Source: Isoetes taiwanensis
Lineage: Eukaryota > Streptophyta > Lycopodiopsida > Isoetales > Isoetaceae
Length of the DNA: 64,000 nt
NCBI GenBank assembly: GCA_021234155.1
Contig: JAJEKV010000001.1
Location: 35,822,826 to 35,886,825, forward strand
Direction of reading: 5' to 3'
The notes beneath the pieces are model-generated. The model had not been told where the DNA came from and made no database searches. It saw nothing but the letters and a program-made list of their open reading frames with translations. Both the position numbers and the translations under genes were made by a program. Shown here in pieces: positions 31,528-42,476 of this stretch (position 1 is its first letter; each line of letters starts with the position of its first letter).

Positions 31528-31536
31528 TAAATAGGT
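31528..31536 (+). promoter_or_regulatory. TATA box of the second extra gene
   Basis: TATAAATAG lies 120 bp upstream of the ATG at 31648. The following leader (ccctcatttcttacgt, then cagctccctgaggc) parallels that after 29459. Confidence 0.7.
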
Positions 31537-31647
31537 CCCTCATTTCTTACGTAGCACCCTACGACTTTGCTCCTGCCCCTTTAGCCGATTTTCCAGCTCC
31601 CTGAGGCACTCTTGCATCCGTTTGCTAGTTTCTTCCTCGCTAGATCC

Positions 31648-33148
31648 ATGGCAACCTCTGACTTCAGGCGATGGTACAGCGCCAGTGCTCATGCTGCCGA
31701 GGCTGATGTCAATGACATTTTCCGGGTCTTCCTGAAAGAAATAGATGTCCAAGCAACCTTGCACGCAACTCCAGCATATAGCCGAGTCCCGTCCGAGTTC
31801 CAAGCTAGGGTAGGGCCGTCTTTAGTGCAGCTCCCACCTTGCATAGGCTACTTTGTTCCCAGGCAATCCCTTCAAGCAGCCTTAGGCGATGTTCCAAACA
31901 TTGCCAAGTACCTTACAAACAAGGCCCAGCGCATGCCCGAACCAATGGTCCTGACTGTCAACATGACCAAGTACTTTTCCTGCAACGCTGCCTTAGCCAT
32001 TTTTCTTACCCACCGTGCCGACCCATGGGAGAAACCTCTATCCCTCCCATGGATGTGGACCCAGAGCAGCTCCTTTTACAGTACCAACAGGAGCAAGAAG
32101 GAAGAGAAGAAGACGAAGAATCAGAGGAAGAAGAAGACTACGTCGAGCTCGACCCAGTGGAAGAGCAGCGACTGGCAGAACAGGAGTTGCAGGAATTCGA
32201 AAGAAGCCGGCAAACCCTCAGAATCGCGCCACCCATTGGGCTAGGCATCACAAGCCTAGCCCCCATCATCATCGAGGGCGAAGAGTACCTGCTCCTAAGC
32301 GACATCCAAAACCTCCCAGAGTGCAGGGAGAGGGAGTATCGACTCGACGAACTGTTGCACCAGCTCCGGCAAACAGACCTGGATGACTTCATCGTCCGAG
32401 GAACTTCCGACTTTGCACTCCAAGTAAGGGAGGCCGACACTTACACGGGAGAGTCGACCTCCGATATTCATGCCTACGGCAACATCAGGCCACAAGACCT
32501 CAAACAGATGGGGATCCGCCACAAGACCTCAAGCAGGAACAGATGGGGATCCGCCACAAGACCTCAAACAATTTAACGGCAAGTTCTTCGACAGCACCTC
32601 CCCCAGAGAGAAGAGGCGAGTTCGACCTCAGGCGAGCTTCAGCAACAGTTGGAGATTACAGGGAGCTCACAGCGGTGGAAGTCGACGACTATGCCAGGAG
32701 ACATAGAGTTGGAGGCCGAGGAGGCGAAGAATCGTCAACGACGCACAACGACAGGTCGTTGCGGTATTACCTTCCCCTGCTGATGGACGGAAGAATAGCG
32801 GTAATCCACCGCAAATTCACCCCCAGGGGCGAGGAAGGCGTATCGATGCTAATCGCGCTCTCAGGCTTTGGCCGGCACGCTCGGCTAGCTGCCAACACCG
32901 ACTATGCCGTCCTAGTCAAGAGAGCGATGGCACTCGACATTTTTGACTTCGCCATACCTTACAGACGGCAGGGAAGACTGGCAGTGACCGCAACTTACAC
33001 CTCCGACCGTAGGGTAGAGGAATTAGTGAGAGCTTTGCAGGGCGGGTTATCAACCAACGTCCTCAGGAACTTGGGACACTCGGTAGGAACGGCCCAAGTT
33101 AAGAAGTTCCTCGAAGATAACCCATCCTACCGGCGATATCAAGAATAG
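31648..33148 (+). pseudogene. second extra gene of the retrotransposon, unknown protein with an acidic tract
   Basis: The frame starts MATSDFRRWYSASAHAAEAD and runs to about 32030. It shifts frame and continues with GREEDEESEEEEDYVELD, a strongly acidic tract, and then DIQNLPECREREYRLDELLH. At 32505 a 35-bp tandem duplication (cagatggggatccgcca unit, second copy from 32540) shifts the frame again. The last 200 codons are open and include YYLPLLMDGRIAVIHRKF and LVKRAMALDIFDFAIPYR, ending at 33148. An AATAAA lies at 33191. I do not recognise the family and see no gag, protease or histone fold. The acidic tract is of a kind found in histone-binding chaperones, but this is only suggestive. Unbroken it would have about 500 codons. 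Confidence 0.6.
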
Positions 33149-33362
33149 TTACTCTTGATCCCGGGGGCGTTGTATTAAGATATGATATAAAATAAATATA
33201 ATCTCTTCTGCACTTTAAATGTTTTGTTGATGTATTTTGTTCCACAACCATACCAACAAACATATAATGCAAGAGAATAAATAAAGCTAACCATAAGGCC
33301 ATGACCTACTTGTGTATGCAGCTAGAGGTCTAGGCTCAGGGGAACGACAACGCCGAGACCAT

Positions 33363-34548
33363 ATGGAAGAACAGACTCCGCCCAGGCCACCTCCGGCAAG
33401 GAGCCTGTATGAAGAATTTGGACCCATGACCCCAGAAGAGGAAATATCACAGATGAGGACGGACCTTGAGCAGATAAAGGCTCTCCTGGCCGCTCAAGCA
33501 GGAGTAGGTTCAGAGGGCAACGCTCAGTTGCCACAAGCATCAGCTCGGAAAACAGGAAAGGAACAAGAGGAGAAGCAAGAGAAGGAGGTCCCCCAGCTCG
33601 GAATCCTCTGACTCAAGCTCAGATTCGGGCTCCGACTCCGAGGAAGAGGAAGAGCAGGCCCAGGACCGTAGGGATGGAAGGCAGAGGGACACCACAGAGG
33701 GACACGAGAGCCTCTGACTACCAGAAGAACGTAGACTCTGCATTGGGAAATGTTTGGAAGGCCAGGAAGCTCGAGCAATTCTCAGGCGAGAACAGGTCAG
33801 GCATGGAGGCAGAGGCTTGGCTCGATGAGATGAGTGAATACGGCAACACCTATGGTATGAAGGATAAGGATAAAGGCAGGGTGGCAACAGCCAACCTGAA
33901 AGGAGCAGCACGCATTTGGTGGAAGGGTTATGCCAAGGCCCATGGCTTAAGCAGGGATGCTTGCAGGTTCAGGAAGTTTGCTAAAGCTTTCAAGCGCCAT
34001 TACGTCCCAAGGGAACATAAGTCCAGCATGATGCAGCAATTCTACAGGTTGCAGCAAGGCAACAAATCAGTCCAGAAATATACAGAGGAATTCATGAGGC
34101 TAAGGCTTTATGTGCCAAAGTTGGGTGAAAAGCATGCAGTGGAGAGCTATATTGAGGGGCTGAATGAAGAGATCCGCAAGCTTGTAAGGGCAATAAACCC
34201 TAAGAAAGTATCAGAAGCAGAGTCCAAGGCAATAAGCTTGCAAGGAACGGGGCCTCAGAATAGCGGGCAGAGGCAGCAGTATTACCAGGACAAAGGCAAG
34301 GCAACAGGGAGTTATAGCCCTAGAGCAGCCAGCCCAGGTCCAGCTAGAGCCCCATATGGTGGCAATCAGGGGAAGCAGCAGGAGAAGAAGCAGGTGTCTT
34401 TCAAGGACAAGCAGGAGGGGTCAAACTACTCCAAAGCAGTGCGGTCCTTTTTACAGGCAATGCCCAAGGAAAAGAGGCAGGAGTGCATAGAAAAGTAGCT
34501 TTGCTTCAGGAGTTTCCAGCCAGGCCACAGGACAGCGAACTGCCCCTA
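33363..34548 (+). pseudogene. gag: gag (capsid and zinc knuckle), broken
   Basis: Gag forms the virus-like particle. The frame from 33363 (MEEQTPPRPPP) runs to 33611 and then breaks. A serine/acid-rich stretch follows in a second frame, and from 33674 the capsid core is open. It contains WLDEMSEYGNTYG, ANLKGAARIWWKGYAK, FKRHYVPREHKSSMM and YIEGLNEEIRKLVRA. An in-frame TAG at 34496-34498 falls inside the zinc knuckle region (LCFRSFQPGHRTANC), where the expected second cysteine is serine. A retrovirus-type gag domain is clear despite the breaks. Confidence 0.85.
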
Positions 34549-36000
34549 CGTCATGAGTGCAGCACTAGCGGAGTTGGGAGATTGGGACACTCCATCTGAT
34601 GACGACGGCGAGGCAGCCCACGACTATATTCAGGGTGAGTGTCATATCTTTGCCGCAATAGACACAGAACAAGCAGAGAGCCAGTATAAGGTAATTTCCA
34701 CAGTAGGGAAGGCCAAGGCCAAGTCCTTCATAGTCCTGATAGACTCGGGAAGTAGCCATAACTTTGCATCCCCCAGAATGGTTGAAATGTTGAAGTTGAA
34801 ACCACTAAAGTCGAAGCCGAGGCCCGTTGTCTTAGCAAGTGGAGCAGTAAGGCAGACGGCAGGCAAGAGAATTAATTTCGACATCGACTTGCCAGGGATT
34901 AATATCCAGATGGGGGCAGAAGTAATGGGCATTGGTAAGTATGACTTGATCATAGGAATGGAGTATCTTGGACCAGCAGGGGCCATCATTGATTGTGGAA
35001 AGCGGAAGGTGACCTTCCCAACGCCCGACGGCAAGATCATTGAGATCACAGGTAAAGAAGTTGTTCCCATCATGTAGTGTATGTCTTCTAAACGCCTGTT
35101 CAAGTGCATCAAGAGCGAGCAGGTAGCATACATCTTCAAGCTTGAGATCGAAGAGCCGGAGTCAGAAGAAAGCAAAGAAGACAGGGTGCTCAGCAAGTTG
35201 CCGAAGCAAATAGCTAAGTTGATCACGGAATTCCACGATCTCTTTCCAGACGAGATCGAGCACCTTCTTCCTTACAAGGGAGTCGAGTGTGAGATAGCAC
35301 TCGAACCGGGAACGAAGCCGACAAGCAAGGCCCCATACAGAATGACGACGCAGGAGCTGACGGAGCTAAAGAAGCAATAGCAGGAGTTGCTCGACCTAGG
35401 CTTCATTAGACCTAGTGTCTCACCATTTGGAGCGCCCATTCTTTTTGTCAAGAAGAAGGATGGCAGTTTGAGGATGTGCATAGACTATAGGCAGTTGAAC
35501 AAGCATACCATTAAGAACAAGTATGTGCTCCCCAGATCAGATGACTTAATGGATCAGCTCCAAGGGGCAAAGGTCTTCTCCAAAATCGACTTAAGGTCAG
35601 GCTATCATCAGATCTGGATAAAGGAAGAAGATATTCATAAAACCGCCTTCAGAACGCGGTATGGGCACTATGAATTCACGATAATGCCTTTCGGCTTATC
35701 GAACGCCCCAGCAACGTTCATGAGGCTCATGAACGACATCTTCAGGGAGTTCCTAGACACCTTTGTGATAGTTTTCTTTGACGACATTTTGGTGTATAGC
35801 AGATCCCTTGAAGAGCACATGCAACACTTAAGGAGAGTGCTAGAGAAGTTGAAGAGGCACCAGTTGTACGCCAAGTTGTCGAAGTGCCAAGGTGGAATAC
35901 CTTGGTCATGTGATCTCAGCAGAAGGAATCTCGACGGATCCCGCCAAGATTGAAGCGCTGATTCAAAGGGTCGGCAACCAAGAATGTCCATGAGGTCGAA
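34549..36000 (+). pseudogene. pol: pol: aspartic protease and reverse transcriptase, broken
   Basis: In the same frame as gag, the protease motif VLIDSGSSHNFA lies at about 34733-34768. TAG codons follow at 35075-35077 and 35378-35380. Reverse transcriptase runs from about 35380 to 35953. It contains [70 protein letters not shown] and the catalytic FFDDILVYS at about 35776-35802. Past 35890 frameshifts set in. The motif set is that of Ty3/gypsy elements. Confidence 0.92.
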
Positions 36001-36480
36001 GTTTCCTCGGCCTAGCAGGTACTACTACGTAAAGTTCGTGGAAGAACTTTGCTAAGTTAGCGCCCCGCCAATGTAATTTGACGAGGGCGGAGAAGGTGAA
36101 AGATTGGGCAGAGCATTGGCACAAGAAAGCCCAAGCAGGGTTTGAATTGTTGAAGGAAGCTTTAACAACCGCCCCAGTCTTAACCCTGCCGGACCCAGAG
36201 AAAGATAAGCTTGTAGCCACAGATGCGAGCAAGATAGCTACAGGTGCAGTGCTCATGCAAGAAGAGCGTGTGGTAGCGTATGATTCCGTGAAGATGAACG
36301 ACCGGAACGCTGGCGCTACCCGACGCGACTCCACCAAGAATTGCTTAGGTTGTCGGGCATTAAGAATTTGGAGGCACTATCTTTTGGGAAGGAAGTTCCA
36401 ATTGGATACGCATCATCGAGCCTCCAAGATGTATTCACGTTAACCACACCTTAACCCGAGGCAGAGAAGGTGGATGGAGT
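36001..36480 (+). pseudogene. pol: pol: RNase H, broken
   Basis: RNase H removes the RNA of the RNA:DNA hybrid. The frame 36078-36443 has VLTLPDPEKDKLVATDASKI, then ATGAVLMQEERVVAYDS, then ALRIWRHYLLGRKFQLDTHH. A D of the active site (ATDAS) is visible. Clustered frameshifts between 35890 and 36080 and after 36300 interrupt the domain. Confidence 0.85.
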
Positions 36481-37760
36481 TCCTTGAAGAGTATGACTTT
36501 GATATAGTCTACAAGCCGGGAAGCTCAATGTGGTAGTGGATGCTTTCAAGGCATCCCCGACAACTAGGGTGCATTGCAATGCAATTTCGACGCCTCCCAG
36601 CGACTTTGGTAAGAAGATTGAAGAATCCTTGCCAACGGACGTGGACTTCAAAGAAGTATGGGCAAGCTTATGCAGGGAAGCAAGAACAGATAAGGAGCGG
36701 GAAGCCTTCAAAAATTTTAAGAAGGAAGGTAATCTCTTGTACCATAAGAACAAGTTGTGCGTGCTTTCGAATCATCGTGTAAGGAAATTGATCCTCCACG
36801 ACACGCACAACAGCCCAATAGCTGGCCATGCGGGATTCATGAAAACATATCAAAAAGCGCGCAGCAGCTATTATTGGCCGTGAATGAAGAAGCAGGTGGC
36901 TCGCTACATCAAGGAATGTCAGCTATGTCAAGAAACGGAAGGCGAGCAGCTTCAATTCCGTGGGCATTGAGCCATTAGCGGTGCCAAACGCTAAGTGGGA
37001 GGTAATCAGCATGGATTTCATCACGGGGCTTCCAAGGACGAAGAAGAGGGAAGGACGCTTTGATGGTAGTGGTCGACAAGTTGTCGAAGATGGCACATTT
37101 TGTGCCTTGCGGACCACATTACACCGCTATGGATACAACGGCTCTTCACCAAAGAGACCTTCAGGCTTCATGGCATGCCAAGGGAGATTATCTCCGACAG
37201 GGATCTGAAATTCATGAGCGCCTTTTGGCAAGACCTCTTTGCGACAATTCAGATGAAGCTATCCATGAGCACGGCCTATCATCCTCAGACGGATGGCCAA
37301 ACGGAGCGGACCAACAGGATTCTGGAGGACATGCTACGGAACTATGTCTGGAACAAGCAAGGTATGTGGGAAGAATTTATTCACTTGGTGGAGTTTGCCT
37401 ACAATAGCACCAAGCAAGAATCATCCCAAATGTCGCCGTTTATGATCAATTACGGCTATCAATGCCTAACTCCAGACACTTGGCACAATACCGTGTCAAA
37501 AGTAGAGGTTTCGCAGCAGATGTTGTCTGACATGCAGCAGCTCGTGGAAGAAGTTCGAGGGTATCTTCTGGCAGCAAGAAGTCGACAAAAGAGCATCGCC
37601 GACAAGCATCGAACAGTCAGAGAGTTCAAAGTTGGCGAAGATGTATGGCTGAAGATCAAAGTGAAGCAGGCGAAGCTCCGCATCGGAAATTGTAAGAAGC
37701 TTGCTCCAAGGTGGGCTGGACCTTTCAGGATATGTCCAAAGAGTAGGTAATCAATCCTAC
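36481..37760 (+). pseudogene. pol: pol: integrase, broken
   Basis: Integrase inserts the cDNA. The zinc-binding HHCC region is visible (HDTHNSPIAGHAGFMKTYQK, then ECQLCQ). The core has SMDFITGLPRTKK in one frame, then EIISDRDLKFMSAFWQDLFA and TAYHPQTDGQTERTNRILED in another, so the D, D and E of the catalytic triad can be placed. The C-terminal part runs FKVGEDVWLKIK and APRWAGPFRI. There are several frame changes. Confidence 0.9.
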
Positions 37761-38107
37761 AAGTTAGACTTGCCAGCACACCTAAAGATTCATAAGGTCT
37801 TCCACGTGAGTTTATTGAAGAAACATACTCCCAACCCAGACGAAGTCTTGGACACTCCAACGTTGTTGGAAATGATGGAGGAGCAGCTGGAAATAGTTCC
37901 AGAATTGATTCTTGATAAAGCCTTCAAGAAAACGAGGAGATCAGAGTTTCTCCAATATTTGGTCAAGTGGAAACACTTGCCAGTGGAAGACGCGACATGG
38001 GTACTTAAGAAAGATCTAGTAAAGCAGTACCCACAGTTTATGGAGCAATGGGACGGCAAGGTCATCTCCGAAGAAATCGGCTCAGGCATGTCGATTTGTG
38101 TAGATTA
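37701..38107 (+). pseudogene. pol: pol C-terminus: chromodomain
   Basis: After the GPF/Y-type integrase end (SYKLDLPAHLKIHKVFHVSL), residues encoded at about 37900-38050 form a chromodomain: PELILDKAF, then FLQYLVKWKHLPVEDATWV, then DLVKQYPQFMEQW. Chromodomains of chromoviruses bind methylated H3 (often H3K9me) and steer integration to heterochromatin. This is striking next to the H3-tail copy encoded at 29568. The frame stays open to TAA at 38107. Confidence 0.88.
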
Positions 38108-38987
38108 ATTCTATGTGTAGTTAAGATTAATCTACGCATGCAACCTATGCTAGGTATGGGTTGCATGCGTTGTTACCGATGATGAGACCACTACGGTGAT
38201 CTCTAGGGCGTGGTGTAATGTCAATGTAGGCATGACCGCGTTTCCGCTTGGATGAGTGGAAGGTAGATTAGAAAGTCTACTTCTGTTCCACGGAAGTAGA
38301 CGACCTCGAGAGAAAGGAGGTCATTGAGGAATGCATTGATAGGAAAAGCACCTCTAGCCCCATATATGCTTTGATAGGAGGAATCTGGCCTTCACGCCCC
38401 ATATACGGGAAGGACCTATCCTCCCATATTTGGGCAACTAAAGGTGTAGGCATGAGCGGCATATAGGCATATAGGCGCTGTCTCCACGGCCACGATGGAA
38501 GATTCACCCTCTTCCTACGCCGGGAGATTAGCCATGCATCCATGTAGATAGGTGGGGTGGTCACCATATAACCAAAATTTTTATTAATAACTAAAATGGT
38601 ACTAACATAGTGTCGACCTGCAGGCCAATAGAGCGCTCCGGAGGGCAAGGAGGTCGAGCTACGAAGACTTGCAACACAAATTTTGTTGGAATGTGTTGCA
38701 AGGAATGAAGAGTACCTCGAACTCGAACGATAATTATATATATGCAATGTTAAAAATTTTTGATAAACTAAATTGTCGAGATAAGTGAAATTATCGAGTA
38801 AATGATGTTACGAATTGATAAGTTATTTCATAAGTTAAGGGCATAATAATGTTATAAAAATATTGCTTTAGGGTAATCATAATAAATGTGTAAGTATCAT
38901 AGTACTATACTGTATGCATCAGGTTGATTGCAGGTTAGGAAGATTCCAAGGTGGGGAGACCCACGATGCTGCAGACAGCATCATTTT
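38108..38987 (+). other. pol-to-LTR spacer with hairpins
   Basis: Non-coding. A perfect 12-bp inverted repeat (ACGCATGCAACC 38134-38145, GGTTGCATGCGT 38159-38170) and, just before it, TAGATTAAT/ATTAATCTA (38101-38109, 38126-38134) can form tandem stem-loops immediately after the pol stop. No gene. Confidence 0.6.
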
Positions 38988-39000
38988 AAGGTGGGGAGAA
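38988..39000 (+). other. polypurine tract
   Basis: AAGGTGGGGAGAA directly abuts the 3' LTR start TGTGACG. It primes plus-strand synthesis. The same AAGGTGGGGAGA phrase occurs again at about 38948-38959, so it is duplicated. Confidence 0.9.
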
Positions 39001-39279
39001 TGTGACGTTCCAGCCACAAGATAACGGTCCCATAACGATAATCAGATCGCCACAAATCCGCATTACACGCCACCCTCGACCGACGGTATGCACGACGACG
39101 ATAGTTAGGGCGAGTAGCCCCTAGGGGGCAACTTGCAAGGTATGTGCATTTATTAATGTGCACACTTACTAATGTGCACATTTACCTAGGTGCACATTTT
39201 CCCATGTGGACACCTTTATGCCACCTAGCCATTAAAGGCAAGTGGGCCATACCCAATTATCCCACATGCCTAAAGGGAT

Positions 39280-40566
39280 GGGCGGCAACCTGTGCGGCTA
39301 GGGCGGCAAGAAGAGAGAGGGCCGCCCCTCTTTCTCTTCTATTCCGGCACTGCCGCATCACCCATATTCGAATCCCTTCTCTCTGGTGCTAGCCAGGGTT
39401 TGCTTTCTTGGATACAAAACTGTTTTCTTCATCAAAGGCTGCTGATTTCTTGGTTCTTGGGCTGCTTCAAGGCGGACTCCCTGGTTCTCACAAGATAAAA
39501 CCACTAACGTGGTTTTTTGTTCTAATGCTTCAGATAAGCATGATGATCTTCTACAAGCATAGTGGAGATTTACAAGTAAGGTTTCGCAGTTTTTAGCGTA
39601 TTAGCTTCTTTGTACTTCACAAATGGAATAGGCATCCGGGCCCTTTCTCGGAAGATACATGTTAGTTAGCACCGAGCCGGGCCTAAGAAGCCGCAGACGC
39701 CTTGTTATTCCTTTTTGTTTGTGGTTGAGCACACCGAAAAAGCACAGACGCTTATAAGGTGGAACAAAATTGTAGAACCTGCTGAGAGAAGGGGTTTCAG
39801 GTTCTTGAGAGATTTAGCAGTGTTACTCTTATTTCAGGTTTTGTTTTCAGATGGTTATTCCCTTCCTTCTGCACTCCTGTTTCCTTGCTAGCGGGAAGAG
39901 ACAACTCATCTGGTAAAGTATGGTTAAGAGACAGGTATAATGAATTTTTTGTGTTGATGGCGAGTTCATTTGGAGGCTTCTTGTAGTGCATGAGAATGAT
40001 GTACAGAACACATGAGCAGATAATCCCCACAATGCAGCATTTCTGTTACTAGGGTCCACTTCTCTGTTGGAGGGGCAGCCAGTCGTGTAACCCCACAATG
40101 TGGCAGTATGCAAAGCTAGGGATTTAAAATGTTCTAACTAGAGCATTTTTAGGTACTGAAAGGCCCATTGATGCTCAAGTACTGATAAACTTGAGCATAC
40201 TAAATACTTAAGTGCTGATGCTTAAGTAACTCAAGTACTAATATGCTTGAGTGGCTGTTGTTTTGGACAACATGCCTTCAGTCATCATTAAGGATTGCAT
40301 ACAGGTTACTTCAAAAACAGGTTCTCAAGACAACGATCACATACTTGTTTATTTTCCTACCTCATCAGGTGTTGTTACATGTTACAGGAGTAACTTGGTA
40401 TGTAAATTTTCTATTTGTCTCATTAGGAGACTAAATAAGCACGCCAGGGGGAGATGAAGAAGTTGAGGTGTGAGCTCCTGTAGTAATCTCCTTCTATGGT
40501 GTTGCATGTACTTTTATTACAAAAATTAAAAAGTGGCACTTCCTTTTCTCCAAAAAAAAAAAAAAT
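39280..40566 (+). mobile_element. poly(A)-tailed retroposon inserted in the 3' LTR
   Basis: About 1.29 kb interrupt the LTR phrase cctaaaggga|taattgg. The insert ends with a run of 13-14 A (about 40552-40565), and its start is GC-rich (gggcggcaacctgtgcggc). It has no long frame and no recognisable reverse transcriptase. It may be a truncated LINE or a retrocopied transcript. No clear target duplication is visible. Confidence 0.75.
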
Positions 40567-41062
40567 AATTGGAAACCCTAGCCCTAACCCCCTTGTCTAT
40601 TTAGGTTAGGGAAACCCTAACTTGCTATTTTCGTCCATAGGGTTTTAGAGCTCTGTTTTGGCTGCCCCAGGAGCCAAAACCGCCTCCCAGACTCTGTTTG
40701 AGTGAATTGCACCATTAGTTCTCCTTGTTGGCTCCATCTTCAAGCAGTTCAGCAGGATGGTCGAACTCAGGTCAGGAGGAGCAACCCAAGGATCAGGTAT
40801 TTAGTCAATTTAATAGCCTAAACCGTCTTCCAGTCATTGTATCAGTAGGTTTAGCCTATTAAATTGCCCATAGTAGCCATCTAGATTCTCAGATCCCAGA
40901 CACTAACTAAAGAACCTAACTCTATGATATAGATTAGATCTAGTTCTTTAGTTCTTCTGTGATGTATATGGATGATGTACCTCTGTGAACTCCTTGTATT
41001 GGGAAGGGGGGTAGAGGCCCTAAAGCTTGGTAGTTGATGCTCCTAGAGTAGCCTCTCTAGCA

Positions 41063-41660
41063 TTAGTAAGTGTGCACATTTTCCCATGTGGACACCTTTA
41101 TGCCACCTAGCCATTAAAGGCAAGTGGGCCATACCCAATTATCCCACATGCCTAAAGGGATAATTGGAAACCCTAGCCCTAACCCCCTTGTCTATTTAGG
41201 TTAGGGAAACCCTAACTTGCTATTTTCGTCCATAGGGTTTTAGAGCTCTGTTTTGGCTGCCCCAGGAGCCAAAACCGCCTCCCAGACTCTGTTTGAGCGA
41301 ATTGCACCATTAGTTCTCCTTGTTGGCTCCATCTTCAAGCAGTTCAGCAGGATGGTCGAACTCAGGTCAGGAGGAGCAACCCAAGGATCAGGTATTTAGT
41401 CAATTTAATAGCCTAAACCGTCTTCCAGTCATTGTATCAGTAGGTTTAGCCTATTAAATTGCCCATAGTAGCCATCTAGATTCTCAGATCCCAGACACTA
41501 ACTAAAGAACCTAACTCTATGATATAGATTAGATCTAGTTCTTTAGTTCTTCTGTGATGTATATGGATGATGTACCTCTGTGAACTCCTTGTATTGGGAA
41601 GGGGGGTAGAGGCCCTAAAGCTTGGTAGTTGATGCTCCTAGAGTAGCCTCTCTAGCACAC
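41063..41660 (+). repeat. duplicated LTR segment inside the 3' LTR
   Basis: This repeats sequence already present at 39197-39279 plus 40567-41062. The junction carries a 15-17-nt piece that is the reverse complement of an LTR phrase (gtgcacacttactaatg), suggesting template switching or a repair event. Confidence 0.8.
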
Positions 41661-42471
41661 TGTAGATTCGGCCTGTGTACAAGAACCACACCTGGTTGTG
41701 GGTGAAGGGGCCAGACTGGCTAAGAAGGAGGTTCGTGTTCTGACTCTTGAACGACCCCCCTGGTGTGTAAGGCCTACCGGGGATCATTGTGACTAGGTCT
41801 AATGGCTTACCACTGAGTGCGGGTAAGGCATGGACTCGACACCCGTGAAGTGGTGTTCACTTTCCAGTGGGTTCAGTCGAATACGGGCAGTGGCCCTCTA
41901 GTCACCTTGAGTCAGCATGTAGACCTCTGGAGGGAGTGATCCCTACCTGCCCCATCGGGCGGGGAGATGCAACCGAGGGAATAGCCCTTTTGGCTATGCA
42001 TCCCGCAAGGCAAATCATGTCCCAACACTTTTCAGCCTGCGCAAAGTGTGCACGGTGAGGGCGAGATGGAGTGGACAACCCTATGCCATGTTCCTATGCC
42101 AGCCAAATCCATCGCCATGAATTCTGTCTGCAATGAACTCTGGAGACCCAAGCCGTCAGTCACCCCTTCGAGTCTGAGCCTTGGGTAGGAACCCCTATGT
42201 ATTATGCTGATCTTGTCTATGCAGATGTTGATGTACCACCCTTCGAGGTGGCTATGTGATGCTATTATATACTGACATGTATGTTTACGCTTCCGCAGCT
42301 AGGTAGGCCCTGAGGGAGACGGGGTAAAATGACCCCTTCACTCTTGCCACTGGGGACCCAGTACGGTCACAGTGATATGTGGAGGGCCCTGTATCAGTAC
42401 GGAGCTGGTATGGGGGATGAACTCCTGTTTGTATACGGTGCGGGCATCGTATATGAGTAGGGGACGTCACA

Positions 42472-42476
42472 CTTAA
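42472..42476 (+). repeat. 5-bp target-site duplication, right copy (CTTAA)
   Basis: CTTAA directly follows the 3' LTR and matches 27303-27307. Confidence 0.9.

Larger units (their letters stand above)
27308..42471 (+). mobile_element. 15.2-kb Ty3/gypsy chromovirus-type LTR retrotransposon with two extra genes
   Basis: The order is 5' LTR, tRNA-iMet primer site, a histone H3-like gene (29568), an unknown gene (31648), gag (33363), protease, reverse transcriptase, RNase H, integrase and chromodomain (to 38107), then polypurine tract and 3' LTR. A CTTAA target duplication flanks it. Extra genes upstream of gag are known in Ogre/Tat-type elements, but those do not carry a histone or this chromodomain arrangement. 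Gag-pol is inactivated by stops and frameshifts, while the histone-like frame is intact. The 3' LTR carries a secondary poly(A)-tailed insertion and a segment duplication. Confidence 0.93.
39001..42471 (+). repeat. 3' LTR, enlarged to 3471 bp by an insertion and a duplication
   Basis: 39001-39279 match the left part of the 5' LTR. 39280-40566 is an unrelated insertion. 40567-41062 resume the LTR. At 41063 the sequence jumps back, through a short inverted piece (ttagtaagtgtgcac), to an earlier LTR position and then runs to the end (41080-42471). The terminal CGTCACA and CTTAA duplication are intact. Confidence 0.9.
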
